Source of the DNA: Marinobacterium sedimentorum
GTDB lineage: Bacteria > Pseudomonadota > Gammaproteobacteria > Pseudomonadales > Balneatricaceae
Length of the DNA: 57,035 nucleotides
Reading direction: 5' to 3'
Assembly (NCBI RefSeq): GCF_024267675.1
Contig: NZ_JALDYX010000031.1
Coordinates: 1-57,035, forward strand
Shown here piece by piece: positions 33,881 to 42,407 of the stretch (positions are counted from its first letter, which is position 1; the number at the start of each line of letters is the position of its first letter). The position numbers and the translations under genes are program-made. The notes under the pieces are model-generated. The model was given only the letters and a program-made list of their open reading frames with translations, was not told the origin of the DNA and searched no databases.

Positions 33881-34741
33881 ATGACTTATAAACCGGACCC
33901 TGTAATGGTATTACCAAAATATGATCTGCATTGCCACACGACGGCGTCAGACGGCATGCTGAGCCCTGTCGAACTCGTGGCCAGGGCGGCGGATCAGGGG
34001 GTTGAGGTGCTGGCGATCACTGACCACGACAGTGTTGCTGCCCTGCACCAGGCCTCGGCTGCGGCGAAGGCGGCCAATATGCGGCTATTGCCGGGGGTGG
34101 AGCTTACGGCGTGCTGGGGTTCTAGGGTCGTGCATCTGGTGGGTCTTGGTTTTGATCCGGCGGCGCCATCGCTGCAGCGTTACCTTGAGGGTCTGACGGA
34201 GCTGCGGAGGGATCGGGCGCAGCGTATCGCAAAGAAGCTGATTGGTCGAAAGCTGCCGGATTTGCTGCCGGCGGTGCTGGAGCTGGCGGGGGACGGTCAG
34301 GTGGGGCGGCCGCATTTTGCCATGGCCCTGGTGGCCGCGGGTGTTTGTGAAACCGAGCAGCAGGCGTTTAAAAACTATCTGGGCACAGGCAAGGTGGGAG
34401 ATGTGCAGATGGCCTGGCCGGCCATGTCGGTGGCACTGGATCTGCTGCACGGTATCGGTGGTGTGGGTATATTGGCGCATCCAACCAAATATCGCCTGAC
34501 CTTTACCCGGCTGCGGTCTCTGCTGACGGATTTTATTGCCGCCGGTGGTGATGGTGTTGAGGTGAGTTATTCAGGCATAAAGCCGGAGCATCAACGGGAA
34601 TTGCAAAAGATTGCCCGCAAAATGGATCTTATGGTATCAGCCGGCAGCGATTTTCATCAGCCAGGCAAGCCCTGGGTGGAGCTTGGGCGCTTTCAGCCGC
34701 CGGATACCGAGTGCCGCCATGTATTATCCTCTCTTCTTTAG
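33881..34741 (+). CDS. rnm: PHP-domain phosphoesterase, RNase AM / YciV (TrpH) type
   Basis: A 286-residue metal-dependent phosphoesterase. PHP-motif histidines and acids are all visible: KYDLHCHTTASDG (about 15-27), ITDHDSVAAL, GVELTACW, and GSDFHQPGKPW near the C terminus. In E. coli the homologue is a 5'-3' exonuclease that matures 5' ends of rRNA and also hydrolyses 3',5'-nucleotide bisphosphate. The ATG at 33881 is chosen over a GTG at 33854 because AAAGG (33869-33873) is well placed. It is followed by yciO, as in E. coli. Confidence 0.9.
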   Translation: MTYKPDPVMVLPKYDLHCHTTASDGMLSPVELVARAADQGVEVLAITDHDSVAALHQASAAAKAANMRLLPGVELTACWGSRVVHLVGLGFDPAAPSLQRYLEGLTELRRDRAQRIAKKLIGRKLPDLLPAVLELAGDGQVGRPHFAMALVAAGVCETEQQAFKNYLGTGKVGDVQMAWPAMSVALDLLHGIGGVGILAHPTKYRLTFTRLRSLLTDFIAAGGDGVEVSYSGIKPEHQRELQKIARKMDLMVSAGSDFHQPGKPWVELGRFQPPDTECRHVLSSLL

Positions 34742-34798
34742 TACTCTGCGCTGGGCTACACTGCGCCTTGAGAGGGAATCAGGACAGGCAGGCTAATC

Positions 34799-35419
34799 GT
34801 GAGTCAATTTTTTCAGATACATCAGGAAAATCCCCAAAAACGTCTGGTTCAGCAGGCTGCCGAGATAATCAGGCAGGGTGGGGTTGTCGTCTATCCCACG
34901 GATTGTGCCTATGCTCTGGGCTGTCATCTGGGGGACAAGTCGGCGATGGAGCGCATTCAGCGTATTCGCAAGCTCGATGATAAGCATAATTTTACTCTGG
35001 TGTGTCAGGATCTGAGTGAAATCAGTACCTACGCCAAGATGGATAATCAATGTTATCGCCTTATTAAGGCGCATACGCCGGGGGCTTACACCTTTATCCT
35101 GAATGCCACCAGCGAAGTCCCGCGTCGGCTGATGCACCCGAAGCGCCGCACTATTGGTATCCGCATTCCCAATAATCCAATTGCGCTGGCGCTGATGGAG
35201 GCTCTTGGCGAGCCTATTATGAGCACGTCTCTGATTTTGCCGGGGGACGCTGAGCCGCTGGCGGATCCTTATGATATCCGTGATCTGCTGCAGAACAGTG
35301 TCGATCTGGTTATCGATGGCGGTTATTGCGGCGTGGAGGCCACGACCGTTGTTAATCTGGTGGAAGGTGTGCCGGAGATCATTCGCCAGGGCGCGGGGCC
35401 AATCGATACTCTTGCCTGA
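34799..35419 (+). CDS. yciO: YciO protein of the Sua5/YrdC family
   Basis: A 206-residue protein of exactly the E. coli YciO length, starting with GTG. The Sua5/YrdC nucleotide-binding motifs appear in GGVVVYPTDCAYALGC (about 27-42), KHNFTLVCQDLSE, TPGAYTFIL and the KRRTIGIRIPNNP segment with its basic residues. The paralogue YrdC makes threonylcarbamoyl-AMP for tRNA t6A. YciO is related but its activity is weak or unclear, so I do not assign t6A synthesis. It follows the PHP-domain gene after 57 bp. Confidence 0.93.
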   Translation: MSQFFQIHQENPQKRLVQQAAEIIRQGGVVVYPTDCAYALGCHLGDKSAMERIQRIRKLDDKHNFTLVCQDLSEISTYAKMDNQCYRLIKAHTPGAYTFILNATSEVPRRLMHPKRRTIGIRIPNNPIALALMEALGEPIMSTSLILPGDAEPLADPYDIRDLLQNSVDLVIDGGYCGVEATTVVNLVEGVPEIIRQGAGPIDTLA

Positions 35420-35518
35420 GGCGGTTTTGCTGCGCTGCGGCATTTACTTTCGGGTTTTTGGCGCAGCGGTGTTTCAGGGCGGATAAATGAGATGCTGCTT
35501 TAATTAAGGCTGCTTTGC

Positions 35519-35546
35519 TTGAATTTAATAGTTTTAGAACGATAAT
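35519..35546 (+). promoter_or_regulatory. Predicted sigma-70 promoter of the H-NS-family gene
   Basis: TTGAAT (35519-35524), a 16-bp spacer and GATAAT (35541-35546) lie in a very AT-rich stretch, giving an expected start about 33 bp ahead of the ATG at 35586. AT-rich promoters of hns genes are commonly autoregulated by H-NS itself. Confidence 0.6.
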
Positions 35547-35585
35547 TGCCTTATCCATTTTCTCTAATTTGCGAGCGTCCGGCCC

Positions 35586-35981
35586 ATGTCTGATTTTGTG
35601 AAAGTGCTCACCCGCAAAAATTCACTGCGCAAGCAGTGTCAGGATATGTCTGTTTCCGATGTCGAAAAGGTGCTGACAGATCTGAATGAAATACTTGAGG
35701 AGCGCCATGCTGAAGAAGCCCAGGCCCAGGCTGCCGAACAGCAGCGGATGAAAAAGATTGCCGAGATTCGCAAGCGCATGGATGATGCGGGTATCGGGCT
35801 GGATGACTTGAAGGCGATCAAGGCCTCTGAGGGTCCCAAGCGCAAGGTTGAGGCAAAATATCGCATAAAGGACGCAGCTGGTGCAGTGCACGAGTGGTCG
35901 GGGCGTGGTCGTACACCGGTGGTGTTTAATGAGTACTTTGAAAAGCACGGTGTCACCAAGGAAGATACCCTTATCAAATAG
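35586..35981 (+). CDS. H-NS-family nucleoid-associated protein
   Basis: A 131-residue DNA-binding protein. The N-terminal half (about 1-75) is a predicted coiled-coil oligomerisation domain rich in Glu, Gln and Lys. The C-terminal domain (about 88-131) has the H-NS DNA-binding pattern KYRIKDAAGAVHEWSGRGRT, with the RGR AT-hook-like loop, then PVVFNEYFEKHGVTKEDTLI. It should silence AT-rich and horizontally acquired DNA. It lies between yciO and rluB, a slot often filled by scpA-scpB in pseudomonads. It has its own promoter-like sequence and terminator, so it is probably monocistronic. No strong Shine-Dalgarno is seen. Confidence 0.9.
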   Translation: MSDFVKVLTRKNSLRKQCQDMSVSDVEKVLTDLNEILEERHAEEAQAQAAEQQRMKKIAEIRKRMDDAGIGLDDLKAIKASEGPKRKVEAKYRIKDAAGAVHEWSGRGRTPVVFNEYFEKHGVTKEDTLIK

Positions 35982-36003
35982 GTTACGTGCTATTATCTGT
36001 CGA

Positions 36004-36035
36004 AGCTCTCCACGGCAATCATGGGGAGCTTTTTT
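36004..36035 (+). terminator. Intrinsic terminator of the H-NS-family gene
   Basis: AGCTCTCC (36004-36011) pairs with GGGGAGCT (36023-36030, one G-T pair), followed by a T-tract. It stands about 20 bp before the rluB start. Confidence 0.75.
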
Positions 36036-36055
36036 GGTTTTAAAGGAAGCGTCAA

Positions 36056-36907
36056 ATGTCAGATGAAAAACTGCAAAAAGTACTGGCGCGCTCCGGATTG
36101 GGCTCACGTCGTGAGATGGAGCGTTGGATTGATGAGGGTCGTTTCACCATTGATGGTGTAACGGCAACTCTCGGCGATCGTATTGGGCCTAAGGCTCAGG
36201 TTTTGATGAATGGCCGCGAGGTCAAGCTGGTGTTCGAGCGCGAAAGCCAGCGTCGGGTGCTGATTTATAACAAGCCTCTGGGTGAGATATCGACACGTCA
36301 CGACCCTGAAGGCCGCAAGACTGTATTCAGTCATCTGCCGCCGCTGAGTCAGGGGCGCTGGATCGCCATTGGTCGACTGGACATTAACACCAGCGGCCTG
36401 CTGTTGTTTACCACGGACGGCGAGCTGGCCAATGCGATGATGCATCCATCCGCCCAGATCGACCGTGAGTACGCGGTACGTGTGCTGGGTACTGTTGATG
36501 AGGCTATGTTGACCCGCCTGAAAGAGGGTGTGCTGCTGGAAGATGGCATGGCGCGTTTTACCGACGTGCAGTTCTTTGATGGAGAGGGCGCCAACAAGTG
36601 GTACCACTGTGTGGTGATGGAAGGCCGCAACCGTGAAGTACGTCGCCTGTGGGAATCCCAAGGCATTCAGGTTAGCCGTCTGAAACGCGTGCGTTACGGG
36701 CCGCTATTCCTGCCCAGCGATGTGCCTGTGGGTACGTGGAAGGAACTGACGCCCAAGGAAATTACCAATCTCGGCAAGATGTTGAGTCTGAAAGAGAAGC
36801 GGCCGGTGAAGCTTGATACCAAGGAGAAGGAAGTGCTGGAACGCCGTTACAAGCGTCAGCGCAGCCGCCGTGAGGTGGGTGGTCGCCGCAAGCCTTCGGG
36901 TGAATAA
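36056..36907 (+). CDS. rluB: 23S rRNA pseudouridine-2605 synthase
   Basis: A 283-residue RNA-modifying enzyme. It has an N-terminal S4 RNA-binding domain (QKVLARSGLGSRREMERWI, about 6-24) and the RsuA/RluB-type catalytic domain with the catalytic Asp in GRLDINTSGLLLFTTDG (about 104-120). A basic C-terminal tail (RRYKRQRSRREVGGRRKPSG) is typical of RluB. It converts one uridine of 23S rRNA helix 89 to pseudouridine. Synteny with yciO supports RluB rather than RsuA or RluE. Confidence 0.92.
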   Translation: MSDEKLQKVLARSGLGSRREMERWIDEGRFTIDGVTATLGDRIGPKAQVLMNGREVKLVFERESQRRVLIYNKPLGEISTRHDPEGRKTVFSHLPPLSQGRWIAIGRLDINTSGLLLFTTDGELANAMMHPSAQIDREYAVRVLGTVDEAMLTRLKEGVLLEDGMARFTDVQFFDGEGANKWYHCVVMEGRNREVRRLWESQGIQVSRLKRVRYGPLFLPSDVPVGTWKELTPKEITNLGKMLSLKEKRPVKLDTKEKEVLERRYKRQRSRREVGGRRKPSGE

Positions 36908-36921
36908 GTGACCTGAGTGCC

Positions 36922-36948
36922 CGGTGCGATCCGTTGCGGATCGCACCG
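36922..36948. terminator. Strong hairpin between convergent rluB and yciK
   Basis: CGGTGCGATCC (36922-36932) and GGATCGCACCG (36938-36948) form a perfect 11-bp stem with a 5-nt loop. The T-tract is weak (GTTGGTT), so this is a likely but not classic terminator. The rest of 36908-37058 shows no gene. Confidence 0.55.
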
Positions 36949-37058
36949 TTGGTTAGATATCTGCAGTTTCTGCTTTATTTCCGGCCTGGGTTCCCCGAGC
37001 GGCCACCCTCCCTTGGCGTTGAAAATCGCTTCAAATCCTGTGCAATCAGAGTCGCGGC

Positions 37059-37799
37059 TTACTGGGCATCCAGTGACTGGCCGTTGATCGTCTTGCTGTC
37101 GGGCCCCATCAGATACAGATACAGCGGCATGATCTGCTCGGGCGTGGGGTTGGTCCCGGGGTTTTCCGCCGGATAGGCGCTGGCGCGCATCTGGGTGCGG
37201 GTGGCGCCTGGGTTGATGCAGTTGACGCGAGTGTTGCTGGTGTTTTCCAGCTCCTGCGCCAGAATCTGCGCCAGCCCTTCGGTGGCGAACTTCGATACGC
37301 CGTAGGCACCCCAGTAGGCCTTGCCGGTACGGCCAACACTGGAGGTTGTGAAGACGATGGAAGCATCCTGGCTCGCGTTAAGTAGCGGTATCAGGGCCTG
37401 GGTCAGCATAAAGCTCGCATTGACGTTCACCTGCATAACCTGGTTCCACACCACCGGATCATAGGATTCTATGGGGGTGCGCAGGCCCAGCAGGCTGGCG
37501 TTGTGCAGCAGTCCGTCCAGATGGCCAAACTCCTGTTCCAGGGTGTTGGCCAGCTCCTGATATTCGTGTTCGGTCGCACTCTCTAGGTTTAACGGCACTA
37601 TGGCAGGCTGCGGGTGGCCGGCGGCTTCAATTTCGTCATACACCTGCTCGAGTTTTTCCAGTGTGCGCCCAGCCAGCACAACGGTAGCCCCCAGGGCTGC
37701 ATAGGCGATGGCGGCTGCACGGCCGATGCCGGCGCCTGCGCCGGTGACAAGGATGATGCGGTCTTGCAGCAGGTTTTCCGGAGCTTTGTATTCGAACAT
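37059..37799 (-). CDS. yciK: Short-chain dehydrogenase/reductase YciK
   Basis: A 246-residue SDR. The nucleotide-binding glycine motif LVTGAGAGIGRAAA (about 17-30), the NAS segment in LLHNASLLG, the catalytic Ser region FTTSSVGRTGKAYWGAYGVSKFA with YxxxK, and NPGATRT are all present. The N terminus MFEYKAPENLLQDRIILVTG is characteristic of YciK. It is likely cytoplasmic and NADP(H)- or NAD(H)-dependent, with unknown substrate. It is the last gene of the minus-strand ubiG-mupP-yciK unit, as in Pseudomonas. Confidence 0.92.
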   Translation of the reverse strand: MFEYKAPENLLQDRIILVTGAGAGIGRAAAIAYAALGATVVLAGRTLEKLEQVYDEIEAAGHPQPAIVPLNLESATEHEYQELANTLEQEFGHLDGLLHNASLLGLRTPIESYDPVVWNQVMQVNVNASFMLTQALIPLLNASQDASIVFTTSSVGRTGKAYWGAYGVSKFATEGLAQILAQELENTSNTRVNCINPGATRTQMRASAYPAENPGTNPTPEQIMPLYLYLMGPDSKTINGQSLDAQ

Positions 37800-37829
37800 G
37801 AAACTTCCTTCGCGGGCCGGCGGCCGGGT

Positions 37830-38516
37830 TCAACTCAGGCAATAAAGGGATTGTAGCAGGGGTTTGATTGCATCGGCGCTATCGACATTGTGATCGCTGC
37901 GCCAGTCGCGCGGGTTCTCGTCGGGACCGATGTAGCCGTAAAGTGCGGCTATGGTCGTGAGTCCCGCCCGGCGCCCGGCTTCGATGTCGCGGATGTGATC
38001 GCCGACATAGACACTGTTCTCAGGCGTGCAACCCAGTTCCCTGCAGGCCAGCCAGATGGATTCCGGGTGGGGCTTGCGTTGCTGTACCTGCTCGGGGCAG
38101 ATAATGGTACCGGCCCGATGGTGCAGCTCGAGCCGCTGCAGCAGCTTGTGGGTGTAGAGTTCCGGCTTGTTGGTAACGATGCCCCAGGGAATGGCGCGGT
38201 ACTCGAGCCAGTCAAGCAGCGCCATGATGCCCGCGAAGGGCTCGGTTTTGATGGCCAGGTGTTCAAGGTATATATCCAGAAAGCGCTGGCGCAGCGCAGC
38301 GACCCGGGGGTGTTGCTCGGGCAGATCGAAGGCCGTGCACACCATGGCGGTGGCGCCGTTGGAAACTTGCTGGCGCAGCGCATCAAAATCCTGCGCCTTA
38401 TGCTGCTCTTGGGCCAGCAGGCGGTTGATCACCCAGATGAAGTCCGGTGCTGTGTCCAGCAGGGTGCCATCCAGGTCGAAGAGTACCGCCTGCAGTTGGG
38501 TGTTGGGCTGGGGCAT
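37830..38516 (-). CDS. mupP: N-acetylmuramic acid 6-phosphate phosphatase (HAD family; Gph-like)
   Basis: A 228-residue HAD hydrolase. The nucleophile motif FDLDGTLLDTAPD (about 13-25), the Thr of motif II in GIVTNKPE, the motif III Lys in QQRKPHPES, and the acidic motif IV VYVGDHIRDIEAGRRAG are intact. By sequence alone it would be called phosphoglycolate phosphatase. However, its position between ubiG and yciK is that of MupP in Pseudomonas, which dephosphorylates MurNAc-6-P in peptidoglycan recycling through AmgK/MurU. Substrate remains an inference from synteny. Confidence 0.85.
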   Translation of the reverse strand: MPQPNTQLQAVLFDLDGTLLDTAPDFIWVINRLLAQEQHKAQDFDALRQQVSNGATAMVCTAFDLPEQHPRVAALRQRFLDIYLEHLAIKTEPFAGIMALLDWLEYRAIPWGIVTNKPELYTHKLLQRLELHHRAGTIICPEQVQQRKPHPESIWLACRELGCTPENSVYVGDHIRDIEAGRRAGLTTIAALYGYIGPDENPRDWRSDHNVDSADAIKPLLQSLYCLS

Positions 38517-38517
38517 C

Positions 38518-39234
38518 TTATTCGGGCTTGCTCGCGGCCATGATGTAGTTCACGTCCACATCCCTTGGATCCAGTTTGTACGTTTTGGTCAGCGGGTTGT
38601 AGGTCATGCCGGTGACGTCATCCAGGCGCAACCCGGCTTCGCGTATCCAGCGGCCAAGCTCCGATGGGCGGATGAATTTGTTGAAATCATGTGTGCCCTT
38701 GGGAACCAGCTTGAGCAGATGCTCGGCGCCGAGGATGGCGAACAGATAGCTTTTTGGATTCTTGTTCAGGGTTGAGAAAAATAGCTTGCCGCCAGGCCGG
38801 GTCAGGCGGGCGCAGGCGCTGACGATGGATGACGGATCCGGGACGTGTTCCAGCATTTCCAGGCAGGTGATGATGTCAAAGCTCTCGGGGGCTTCGTTGG
38901 CCAGTTGTTCCACGGTGACCTGGCGGTAGTTGATCATGATGCCGCTTTCCAGACCGTGCAGCTTGGCGACCTTCAGGGGCGCTTCGCCCATGTCGATACC
39001 CGAAACCTCGGCGCCGCGCTGTGCCATGGATTCCGACAATATGCCGCCGCCACACCCAACGTCCAGAACGCGCTTGCCAGCCAGGGGAGCGATGCGGTCG
39101 ATGTAGCCCACGCGCAGCGGGTTGATATCGTGCAGTGGCTTGAACTCGCTGTTGCGGTCCCACCAGCGGCTCGCCAGTTCTTCGAATTTGGCGATCTCGT
39201 CGGGATCAATGTTGCGGTTGTGCGAATCGGTCAT
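38518..39234 (-). CDS. ubiG: Ubiquinone biosynthesis O-methyltransferase
   Basis: A 238-residue SAM-dependent methyltransferase that does both O-methylation steps of ubiquinone synthesis. The start at 39234 (MTDSHNRNIDPDEIAKFEEL) fits the family length (240); an in-frame extension to 39453 would run into the repeat element upstream and has no family match. Motif I is VLDVGCGGGILSESMA (about 55-70), and EMLEHVPDP and the C-terminal DVNYIMAASKP are typical. The unit ubiG-mupP-yciK has only 1-30 bp between genes. Confidence 0.94.
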   Translation of the reverse strand: MTDSHNRNIDPDEIAKFEELASRWWDRNSEFKPLHDINPLRVGYIDRIAPLAGKRVLDVGCGGGILSESMAQRGAEVSGIDMGEAPLKVAKLHGLESGIMINYRQVTVEQLANEAPESFDIITCLEMLEHVPDPSSIVSACARLTRPGGKLFFSTLNKNPKSYLFAILGAEHLLKLVPKGTHDFNKFIRPSELGRWIREAGLRLDDVTGMTYNPLTKTYKLDPRDVDVNYIMAASKPE

Positions 39235-39304
39235 GGTGGCTGTTTTCGCTGGCAATAAAAGGATGGCGGTCATTCTAGCACCGCCCCAGAGGTGAATACA
39301 GATT

Positions 39305-39570
39305 AGGGGCTGTTGACGTTTGCAGATATGCCCTGCCGGTACTGTTTCCGCACAAGGCAAGGCGCGAGTTGCGCGGTTTGGTTGTTCCAAATAAGCGACG
39401 AGCAACGCCGTATTGTGCGAAAGCAGCCCCGGCCCGTCAGGGTTGCTCTGCAAAACGCCTCATCCAGCTTCAGCGAACTTGCAAAGGGAGCCACCCTGAG
39501 CGGCGTCCGCTTCATTGCCTGAGGCATTTTGCAGAGCAACAGGGTGCATTAGCAAACGTCAACAGCCCCT
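39305..39570. mobile_element. MITE-like element with perfect 19-bp terminal inverted repeats
   Basis: AGGGGCTGTTGACGTTTGC (39305-39323) is the exact reverse complement of GCAAACGTCAACAGCCCCT (39552-39570). Inside, 39442-39462 (beginning GTTGCTCTGCAAAAC) and 39520-39540 (ending TTTTGCAGAGCAAC) form a second inverted repeat matching at 20 of 21 positions. The 266-bp element has no convincing coding capacity. It occupies most of the 454-bp gap between divergent ubiG and gyrA. I see no clear target-site duplication. Confidence 0.8.
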
Positions 39571-39612
39571 CGCGCAACGCCTTCTTTTTAAGGGAATCTT
39601 TGGATAGCTTTG

Positions 39613-39621
39613 TGGTATACT
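39613..39621 (+). promoter_or_regulatory. Predicted extended -10 promoter of gyrA
   Basis: TGGTATACT is an extended -10 (TGn plus TATACT at 39616-39621) lying 67 bp ahead of the gyrA ATG and just outside the MITE-like element. No good -35 is seen, as expected for extended -10 promoters; gyrA promoters are often supercoiling-sensitive. Confidence 0.5.
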
Positions 39622-39688
39622 CGCCCGGTTAAAAACGCCGGAATACCGGCCCTATCGAGCAGACCGGATCTAAGGAAAGCTGAGACGA

Positions 39689-42343
39689 ATGGGTGATCTA
39701 GCCAAAGAGATTCTGCCAGTCAATATCGAGGACGAGCTGAAACAGTCGTACCTGGATTATGCCATGAGCGTGATTGTCGGTCGGGCGTTGCCAGACGTGC
39801 GCGACGGTCTCAAGCCTGTGCATCGCAGAGTGCTGTTCGCGATGAGCGAACTGAACAATGACTGGAACAAACCATATAAAAAGTCCGCTCGTGTCGTTGG
39901 TGACGTGATCGGTAAATACCACCCCCACGGCGACAGTGCCGTGTACGACACTATCGTGCGAATGGCGCAGGATTTTTCCATGCGCTATCCGCTGGTGGAC
40001 GGCCAGGGTAACTTCGGCTCCGTCGATGGTGATTCCGCGGCAGCCATGCGTTACACCGAAATCCGCATGGCCAAGATCTCCCATGATCTGCTGGCGGATC
40101 TCGACAAGGAAACCGTCGACTTTGTGCCCAACTACGACGGTACGGAACAGATTCCCGACGTGCTGCCGACCCGGGTGCCCAACCTGCTGATAAACGGTTC
40201 ATCCGGTATCGCGGTGGGTATGGCGACCAACATACCGCCGCACAACCTGTCCGAGGTCGTGCGTGGCTGTATCGCGCTGATTGATGACAGCACTCTGACT
40301 GTTGATGATCTGATGGAATACATCCCGGGGCCGGACTTTCCGACCGGCGGTATTATCAATGGTCGTGCCGGCATTCTGGAAGCCTACCGCACGGGTCGCG
40401 GTCGCATCTATGTGCGTGCCAAGCACCATGTAGAGGAAGATCCCAAGACCCACCGCGCGGCGATTATCGTCACCGAAATTCCGTACCAGCTGAACAAGGC
40501 TCGACTGATCGAAAAGATCGCCGACCTGGTGAAGGAAAAACGCCTGGAAGGCATTTCCGAGCTGCGGGACGAGTCCGATAAGGACGGCATGCGCATCGTG
40601 ATCGAACTGCGTCGCGGTGAAGTGCCAGAGGTGGTGGTCAACAATCTTTTCTCCCAGACGCAGATGGAAAGCGTCTTTGGCATCAACGTTGTTGCCCTGG
40701 TGGACAACCAGCCGAAGATTCTGGATCTCAAGTCGCTGATCGAAAACTTCGTGCGCCACAGGCGCGAAGTGGTTACCCGTCGTACCGTGTACCTGCTGCG
40801 CAAGGCGCGTGAACGCGGTCATATCCTTGAGGGCCTGGCGGTTGCACTGGCCAACATCGATCCGGTCATTGAGCTGATCAAGCGTTCGCCGACACCGGCC
40901 GAGGCGAAAGACGGTCTTGTCGCCATGGCCTGGGAGCCTGGCAACGTGCTGGAAATGCTCGAGCGTGCCGGTGAAGACGCCTGTCGTCCGGAAGATCTTG
41001 AGCCGCAGTTTGGTCTGCGCGAAGGGCGCTATCACCTGTCGCCGGTACAGGCGCAGGCGATTCTGGATCTGCGTCTGCACCGCCTGACCGGGCTGGAGCA
41101 TGAAAAGCTGATCGGTGAATACCGTGAATTGCTGGAACGCATTGCCGAGCTGCTGGAAATCCTCGGATCCCACACCCGTCTGATGGAAGTCATCCGCGAA
41201 GAGCTGGAAGCCGTGCTGGAAGAGTACGGTGACGAGCGTCGCACCGAGATTACGGCATCGCGCCGTGACCTGACGGTGGCGGATCTTATTACTGTAGAAG
41301 ACATGGTCGTGACCATTTCCCACGGCGGCTATGCCAAGACGCAGCCGCTGACGGACTATCAGGCGCAGCGCCGTGGTGGTCGTGGCAAGTCGGCGACGAC
41401 GATGAAAGATGAAGACTTCATCGAACATCTGCTGATCGCCAGTACCCACGATACCATTCTGTGCTTCACCAGCCGTGGCAAAGTGTACTGGCTGCGGGTG
41501 TTTGAAATTCCGCAGGCCAGCCGCGCTGCCCGCGGTCGTCCGATCGTGAATATTCTGCCACTGGAAGAGGGTGAGCGTATCACCACCATTCTGCCGGTGA
41601 ATGAATACCGCGAAGACCGTTTTGTCTTTATGGCGACCGCCAACGGTACTGTGAAGAAAACCCCGCTCAACAGCTTCTCCCGTCCGCGTACCAGTGGCCT
41701 GATTGCCCTGGGGCTGGATGAGGGCGATACCCTGATCGGTGCCGCCATCACCACCGGTGAAGACGATATTCTGCTCGTGACCAGCGCCGGCAAGGCGATG
41801 CGTTTTGAGGAAGATGCCGTTCGCGCCATGGGTCGTCTGGCGCGCGGTGTGCGCGGTGTGCGCATGCAGCCGGGCACCTCGGTGATTTCCCTGATCATCC
41901 CGCAGCCTGAGGGCAAGGTGCTGACGGCGTCGGCCCGCGGCTTCGGCAAGCGGACCGTCATGGAAGACTTCCCCCGCAAGGGGCGCGGTGGCCAGGGCGT
42001 GATTGCGATGCAATGCACTGATCGCAACGGCGAGCTGGCCGGTGCCGTGCAGGTGTTTTCCGGGGATGACGTGATGCTGATCAGCAATCGCGGCACCATG
42101 GTTCGCACCCGTACCGAGGAAATCTCGGAGCTGAGCCGCAACACCCAGGGCGTGATGCTTATTCGGGTAGCCGAAGATGAAACCCTGGTCGGCCTGGCGC
42201 GTATCGAGGAGCCGGAAGAAGTCGAGCTGCCGGAAGGCAGCGAGGACCTTGATGGCGAGGCGATTGATGGCGAGTCCATCGTGAACGCCGAGCCGAGCTC
42301 CGATGCAGCAGTGCAGGATCCTGCGGCTGACACCGAGGAGTAA
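39689..42343 (+). CDS. gyrA: DNA gyrase subunit A
   Basis: An 884-residue type II topoisomerase subunit that breaks and rejoins DNA as part of the A2B2 gyrase. The active-site Tyr122 lies in MRYTEIRM. The quinolone-resistance region HGDSAVYDT has Ser83 and Asp87, the susceptible wild-type state. The C-terminal pinwheel domain contains the GyrA box QRRGGRG (about 559-565) needed for DNA wrapping. The tail after residue ~845 is highly acidic, as in other gammaproteobacterial GyrA. Length is close to E. coli (875). It is followed by a strong hairpin and serC. Confidence 0.98.
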   Translation: MGDLAKEILPVNIEDELKQSYLDYAMSVIVGRALPDVRDGLKPVHRRVLFAMSELNNDWNKPYKKSARVVGDVIGKYHPHGDSAVYDTIVRMAQDFSMRYPLVDGQGNFGSVDGDSAAAMRYTEIRMAKISHDLLADLDKETVDFVPNYDGTEQIPDVLPTRVPNLLINGSSGIAVGMATNIPPHNLSEVVRGCIALIDDSTLTVDDLMEYIPGPDFPTGGIINGRAGILEAYRTGRGRIYVRAKHHVEEDPKTHRAAIIVTEIPYQLNKARLIEKIADLVKEKRLEGISELRDESDKDGMRIVIELRRGEVPEVVVNNLFSQTQMESVFGINVVALVDNQPKILDLKSLIENFVRHRREVVTRRTVYLLRKARERGHILEGLAVALANIDPVIELIKRSPTPAEAKDGLVAMAWEPGNVLEMLERAGEDACRPEDLEPQFGLREGRYHLSPVQAQAILDLRLHRLTGLEHEKLIGEYRELLERIAELLEILGSHTRLMEVIREELEAVLEEYGDERRTEITASRRDLTVADLITVEDMVVTISHGGYAKTQPLTDYQAQRRGGRGKSATTMKDEDFIEHLLIASTHDTILCFTSRGKVYWLRVFEIPQASRAARGRPIVNILPLEEGERITTILPVNEYREDRFVFMATANGTVKKTPLNSFSRPRTSGLIALGLDEGDTLIGAAITTGEDDILLVTSAGKAMRFEEDAVRAMGRLARGVRGVRMQPGTSVISLIIPQPEGKVLTASARGFGKRTVMEDFPRKGRGGQGVIAMQCTDRNGELAGAVQVFSGDDVMLISNRGTMVRTRTEEISELSRNTQGVMLIRVAEDETLVGLARIEEPEEVELPEGSEDLDGEAIDGESIVNAEPSSDAAVQDPAADTEE

Positions 42344-42347
42344 TCCC

Positions 42348-42374
42348 GTTGCGGCCCGCTGGGCCGCAACTTTT
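42348..42374 (+). terminator. Hairpin terminator between gyrA and serC
   Basis: GTTGCGGCCC (42348-42357), loop GCT, GGGCCGCAAC (42361-42370), then TTTT. It is a perfect 10-bp stem with a short T-tract, so termination may be partial, letting some gyrA transcripts continue into serC. Confidence 0.75.
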
Positions 42375-42407
42375 AATCTCTAATCCGGATCGAGTTTGAG
42401 CGAGAAC

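Noticed and set aside
39235..39453. N-terminal extension of UbiG
   Set aside because: The added residues run into the MITE-like element and have no match to the family. The start at 39234 gives the normal UbiG length.
40199..42013. A 604-residue protein antisense to gyrA
   Set aside because: Entirely inside gyrA on the opposite strand, low-complexity His/Gln-rich composition and no recognisable domain; a shadow of gyrA codon usage.
39689..42343. Quinolone-resistance mutation in gyrA
   Set aside because: The determinant region reads HGDSAVYDT with Ser83 and Asp87, the susceptible state.
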